Of a stretch of DNA of 9,354 bases, positions 6,527-9,354 are shown piece after piece (within the stretch, counting starts at the first letter, position 1; every line of letters begins with the position of its first letter). Both the position numbers and the translations under genes were made by a program. The stretch spans positions 2,396 to 11,749 of the forward strand of contig DFYK01000076.1 in assembly GCA_002383605.1 (NCBI GenBank). The letters run 5' to 3'. The notes under the pieces are model-generated. The model searched no databases. It worked only from the letters and a program-made list of their open reading frames with translations, and was not told the DNA's origin. The stretch comes from Proteiniphilum sp. UBA4084 (GTDB taxonomy: Bacteria > Bacteroidota > Bacteroidia > Bacteroidales > Dysgonomonadaceae).

Positions 6527-8467
6527 TTACGCATAGGACCTGATGATCCGATGTGCCCTGAGAAGCTCTCCCACGCTCATGGCAAACGAATAGCCGCCAT
6601 GGGCGATAAAGGGCGGACTGGGGTCGTAGAATTCCGATATGGAGCCGATGCAATCGTTCTGCATCTCCCCCTCCATCTCCGCCATGATCCGGTCGGCCAG
6701 CGACAGCCCGCTCATATGGAATACATTCAGATACGCTTCAATATAGGGGCCCAGCAGCCAGGGAAAGGCCATCCCGTTGAAATAAGCCTGTTGCTTTTCT
6801 CTCTCATTGCCGGTGTAGTGGGGATGAAACTGATCGCTCTTGGGTGAGAGTGAACGGATGCCGCAGGCGGTGAGCAGCTCCTTGGTCACAAAGTCGATCA
6901 CCGATTTCTTTTGTCCCCTCTCCAGGGGAGAGTAGGGCAGTGAGACCGCGAAGATCATGTTGGGCCTCACATTCAGGTCCTTGTGATAGTCGTCCACATA
7001 ATCGTACAGGTAACCTGCGCTATTCAGGAATATCTCCGTGAACGAGTTGCCTGCCAGCCGCGCCCTGCCTTCCAGCGCTTCGGCCTCGGCCATGGCGCCC
7101 GTCTCGCGGGCTATCTCTTCCGCAAACTTCAGGGCATTGTACCAGAGTGCGTTAAACTCCACGAGGAAGCCCGAGCGGGGGATCACGGGACGGCCGTCCT
7201 GCATGGCGTTCATCCAGCTCACAGCCACCTCGCGTCCGTAGGTGGAAAGCAGCCCCTCCTCCTGCCGGTAGGCCAGATTGGGATGTTTGCCCTCGAGGAT
7301 GTAATCGATGATTTCAAACAGGAAAGCGCTGTATTTTACAATGAAGGACTCCTTGTACTCACGCCAGTATTGTTGCAGCGCCCACACCACCCACAACAGC
7401 ACGTCGGGGTCTTCAATCTCTTTGAGGAAGCTCTTCGACGGCTTGTCGGCCATAAAGTTCCGCAGGTGGGGGATGGCCGTGTCCATGGTCTTCACAAAGT
7501 CGGGTGCCTTATCCACGGCGAGGGTGCAGCCCGGGAGTGCGATAAACTGGTCGCGCGCCCTCACTTTGAACCAGGGGTATCCGGCCAGCAGATATTGATC
7601 CTCCTTGCCGGGCATGTATTTAAACTGGTGACTCGAATTCTTCAGGCAGTTGTAAAAGTTGGAACGGGGCGTGCGGCTGTAGATCTCCAGGTCGAACTCC
7701 TTTGCCAGGTTGGCCGTATCCACCAGGATGTCGCCCGCGGAGAAGATGATCTCCTCGCCCTTCCCGATGGACATCTCGAACGTGCCCGGCACATAGAGAT
7801 CCTCCTGGAAGGTGTCGCCGCTCTGCAGATCCTGCAGGTACTCAATGCCCCGGTACCAGTCGGGGTGATACATGAACTCCGGTGTTTTGTTGAACTGCAT
7901 GAAGAGCTCCGGATAGCCGAAGTACATGCAGGTGCTTATTCCATTCTCCACCACACGATAGGAGCGGTCCACCTGATCGTTCTCGTGGGTGAGCTGCGAT
8001 ATCTTCCGGAAAGCCAGGAAAGGCTTGAACCGGATGGTTGTCGGCGAGTGGGCATCGAGCAGGGTGTAGCGTATCATCAACCGGTTCTCTTTGGAGGAGA
8101 ACATGATCTCCTTCGACAGGATCACCCCCCCGATGCGGTAAATGGTCTTGGGCACACTGTCGCAGTTGAACTCCCGGATATACTTGTGTCCCTTGGGGCT
8201 GTAGTTGTCGTCGGCATAGCGGTGTATCCCCAGGTTAAACTCAGCGCCGTGCTGAACGACAGTTTCATCGAAAGAGGAGAGGATGAGGTGGTTTTCATCA
8301 TCCATATAGGGTACGGGCATCACCAACAGTCCCTGGTACTTGGTTGTGTTACATCCTGATATAGATGTGTTTTGATAAGCTCCCCGTCTGTTGGTCCTGA
8401 GAACGTTCCGATAGAGGGAATACTCCAGGTTAATCATCAGCTCTTTGTCGAATTTCAGATAACTCAT
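6527..8467 (-). CDS. glycogen debranching enzyme-like protein (amylo-1,6-glucosidase, GH133) with altered signature motifs
   Basis: A 646-residue protein with the two-domain layout of archaeal/bacterial debranching enzymes. The N-terminal beta domain carries TNRRGAYQNTSISGCNTTKYQGLL (25-48), and an (alpha/alpha)6 domain runs from about 290 with AGYPWF (295-300), PRSGFLVEFNALWYNALKF (430-448), RPNMIFAVSLPYSPL (501-515) and PWLLGPY (569-575). By family it removes alpha-1,6 branch glucose from glycogen. Several positions differ from the signature as I know it: WGRD is RARD (303-306), TWMDA is SWMNA with Asn420, the AYHNGTVWPW motif is AYFNGMAFPW, and the QAWSVAE motif is FAMSVGE (628-634). Activity is therefore uncertain. 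The start at 8467 is chosen because it opens the conserved part; an upstream ATG at 8548 would lie upstream of the promoter and adds 27 unlike residues. It is the first gene of the operon. Confidence 0.88.
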   Translation of the reverse strand: MSYLKFDKELMINLEYSLYRNVLRTNRRGAYQNTSISGCNTTKYQGLLVMPVPYMDDENHLILSSFDETVVQHGAEFNLGIHRYADDNYSPKGHKYIREFNCDSVPKTIYRIGGVILSKEIMFSSKENRLMIRYTLLDAHSPTTIRFKPFLAFRKISQLTHENDQVDRSYRVVENGISTCMYFGYPELFMQFNKTPEFMYHPDWYRGIEYLQDLQSGDTFQEDLYVPGTFEMSIGKGEEIIFSAGDILVDTANLAKEFDLEIYSRTPRSNFYNCLKNSSHQFKYMPGKEDQYLLAGYPWFKVRARDQFIALPGCTLAVDKAPDFVKTMDTAIPHLRNFMADKPSKSFLKEIEDPDVLLWVVWALQQYWREYKESFIVKYSAFLFEIIDYILEGKHPNLAYRQEEGLLSTYGREVAVSWMNAMQDGRPVIPRSGFLVEFNALWYNALKFAEEIARETGAMAEAEALEGRARLAGNSFTEIFLNSAGYLYDYVDDYHKDLNVRPNMIFAVSLPYSPLERGQKKSVIDFVTKELLTACGIRSLSPKSDQFHPHYTGNEREKQQAYFNGMAFPWLLGPYIEAYLNVFHMSGLSLADRIMAEMEGEMQNDCIGSISEFYDPSPPFIAHGGYSFAMSVGELLRAHRIIRSYA

Positions 8468-8513
8468 CGTTACATAATGTTTAGGGTAAGGTGAATGGTT
8501 GTGCAATTCCTGC

Positions 8514-8544
8514 GAAAGGTAATAAAATCGTCGTGATTTTACAA
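8514..8544 (-). promoter_or_regulatory. probable promoter of the glycogen operon
   Basis: On the minus strand TTG (complement of 8542-8544) is followed after 20 bases by TACCTTTC (complement of 8514-8521), one base off the Bacteroidetes -7 box TAnnTTTG. Transcription would start near 8505, giving about 40 bases of AT-rich leader before the ATG at 8467. The last base of the -7 box is not consensus, so this promoter may be weak or need an activator. It supports 8467 as the start, because the longer alternative frame begins at 8548, before the promoter. Confidence 0.55.
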
Positions 8545-8550
8545 GCAAAA

Positions 8551-8581
8551 TTGAGGAATAAATTCAATAATCGTATATTTG
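8551..8581 (+). promoter_or_regulatory. Bacteroidetes-type promoter of the rhomboid gene
   Basis: TTG (8551-8553) lies 20 bases before TATATTTG (8574-8581), a full -7 match identical to the box upstream of the zapA unit. The start of transcription would be near 8588, leaving a leader of about 27 bases before the ATG at 8615. The -33 element is only 6 bases from that of the opposing glycogen promoter, so the two promoters are back to back. Confidence 0.75.
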
Positions 8582-8614
8582 TCCCTGAAAGAGTTTACGC
8601 ATCCTTTGAAGAAA

Positions 8615-9268
8615 ATGATTGAAAAAGAGACATCACCGTTTACCCTCGAGAAGAAACGCATGTGGCTTGCGCTGATACCCTCGCTGGTTTTCGTTTCCAT
8701 CGTCTGGCTGGTTTTCCTTGCCGATCAGGCCGGACTGCTGGGTGACCAGTTCTCGCAGTGGGGCATCCAGCCGGGCGAACTGCACGGCCTGAAGGGGATC
8801 ATCCTGTCCCCCTTCCTGCATGCATCATTCACCCATTTGTTGTCGAATACGCTGCCGCTGCTTATCCTCATCTGGCTTCTGTTTTATTTCTACAGCAAGA
8901 TAGCCCCCGCAGCGCTCCTGCTCCTCTGGATCGTGAGCGGCATCAACACATGGCTCATTGGCCGGGGAGCCATTCATGTGGGCGCAAGCGGACTGATCTT
9001 CGGCATCCTCTTTTTCCTTTTCTTCAGCGGCCTCTTCCGCGGATACATACCCCTGATAGCCGTCTCCCTGATCGTGGCTTTCATTTACGGGAGCACCGTG
9101 TGGAGCATCTTCCCCATCACCGAGCTGGTTGATCCGGCCATCTCCTGGGAAGGACACCTCGCGGGGGCAATTGCCGGGCTCTTCATGGCGATCCTTTTCC
9201 GCAAGGAGGGACCGCAAAAACCACCGGTCGTCTGGGAGGAAGAAGAGGAGGATGATGTGATGATTTGA
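8615..9268 (+). CDS. rhomboid family intramembrane serine protease
   Basis: A 217-residue protein with six predicted membrane helices, a rhomboid protease that cuts substrate helices within the membrane. The catalytic dyad is complete: Ser125 in HVGASGLIFG (121-130) and His181 in WEGHLAGAIAG (178-188). Helix 2 has HASFTHLLSNTLPL (69-82), where His74 and Asn78 are the oxyanion residues. The C-terminus ends in an acidic cytoplasmic tail with five Glu in a row (208-212). The ATG at 8615 is chosen because the longer frame from TTG at 8579 starts inside the -7 promoter box. The protein is short, of the basic six-helix type, with no additional domain. It is divergent from the glycogen operon. Its substrates are unknown. 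Confidence 0.92.
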   Translation: MIEKETSPFTLEKKRMWLALIPSLVFVSIVWLVFLADQAGLLGDQFSQWGIQPGELHGLKGIILSPFLHASFTHLLSNTLPLLILIWLLFYFYSKIAPAALLLLWIVSGINTWLIGRGAIHVGASGLIFGILFFLFFSGLFRGYIPLIAVSLIVAFIYGSTVWSIFPITELVDPAISWEGHLAGAIAGLFMAILFRKEGPQKPPVVWEEEEEDDVMI

Positions 9269-9270
9269 TG

Positions 9271-9319
9271 ATGTGCCAATATGCCAATGTGCCAATGTGA
9301 CTAATGTGCCGATGTGTCC
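9271..9319. repeat. degenerate 8-bp tandem repeat after the rhomboid gene
   Basis: About six copies of an 8-base unit with consensus ATGTGCCA run from 9271 to 9319: ATGTGCCA, ATATGCCA, ATGTGCCA, ATGTGACT, AATGTGCCG (one base longer) and ATGTGTCC. It begins two bases after the stop of the rhomboid gene. A weak CCGG/CCGG pairing around 9318-9330 follows, without a T tract. The remaining bases to 9354 show no other feature. This is probably a slippage-prone intergenic repeat with no known function. Confidence 0.75.
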
Positions 9320-9354
9320 GGTTTTCCCGGGTGTTCTTCTTGTCTGCACTTATT

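Noticed and set aside
6983..8359. Long open frame of 458 codons on the + strand
   Set aside because: It is antisense to the debranching enzyme-like gene, has low-complexity His/Val/Gly-rich composition and no recognisable motif, and has no promoter.
8468..8548. N-terminal extension of 27 residues on the debranching enzyme-like protein
   Set aside because: It would start upstream of the predicted promoter boxes and its residues do not resemble the family; the ATG at 8467 fits better.

Overview
The window looks like a chromosomal core region of a Bacteroidota bacterium, most likely order Bacteroidales (Dysgonomonadaceae/Porphyromonadaceae-like). The evidence is the protein set (Bacteroidetes-type ZapA preceded by a coiled-coil gene, ribonuclease Y, and a three-gene glycogen cluster of GH133-like debranching enzyme, GT4 transferase and GH57 amylase), promoter-like sequences matching the Bacteroidetes consensus (TTG/TTTG, about 20 bp, TAnnTTTG), and the lack of clear Shine-Dalgarno sequences. 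No phage, IS element, CRISPR array, tRNA or rRNA was seen. It reads as vertical housekeeping DNA rather than an acquired island.

Layout. Positions 1-2136 on the + strand hold the 3' end of an rRNA cytosine-C5 methyltransferase gene, a membrane histidine kinase without a neighbouring response regulator, a small coiled-coil gene and zapA. The last two share a good promoter at 1454-1485. A hairpin with a run of eight T follows zapA, and then comes rny (ribonuclease Y). From 3840 to 8467 the minus strand carries a three-gene operon, transcribed in the order debranching enzyme-like (GH133), GT4 glycosyltransferase, GH57 amylase-like. Its promoter lies back to back with the promoter of a + strand rhomboid protease gene (8615-9268). 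A short degenerate 8-bp tandem repeat follows the rhomboid gene. The longest stretch without a gene is about 170 bases.

How the genes relate. The coiled-coil protein and ZapA belong to the division (FtsZ-ring) machinery, and RNase Y is the membrane-anchored mRNA decay nuclease. The minus-strand operon by family membership belongs to glycogen or alpha-glucan metabolism. Its most notable property is that the two glycoside-hydrolase-like proteins both carry Asp-to-Asn changes in catalytic or signature motifs (Asn242 of the GH57 protein, Asn420 of the GH133-like protein) and further motif changes, while the glycosyltransferase between them keeps its EX7E motif. This suggests an operon in which alpha-glucan-binding proteins have lost or changed hydrolytic activity. 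The GH57 case fits a known class of amylase-like homologues; the paired pattern deserves a check. The second structural peculiarity is that rny and the GH57 gene converge with their stop codons directly abutting, which leaves no intergenic terminator.
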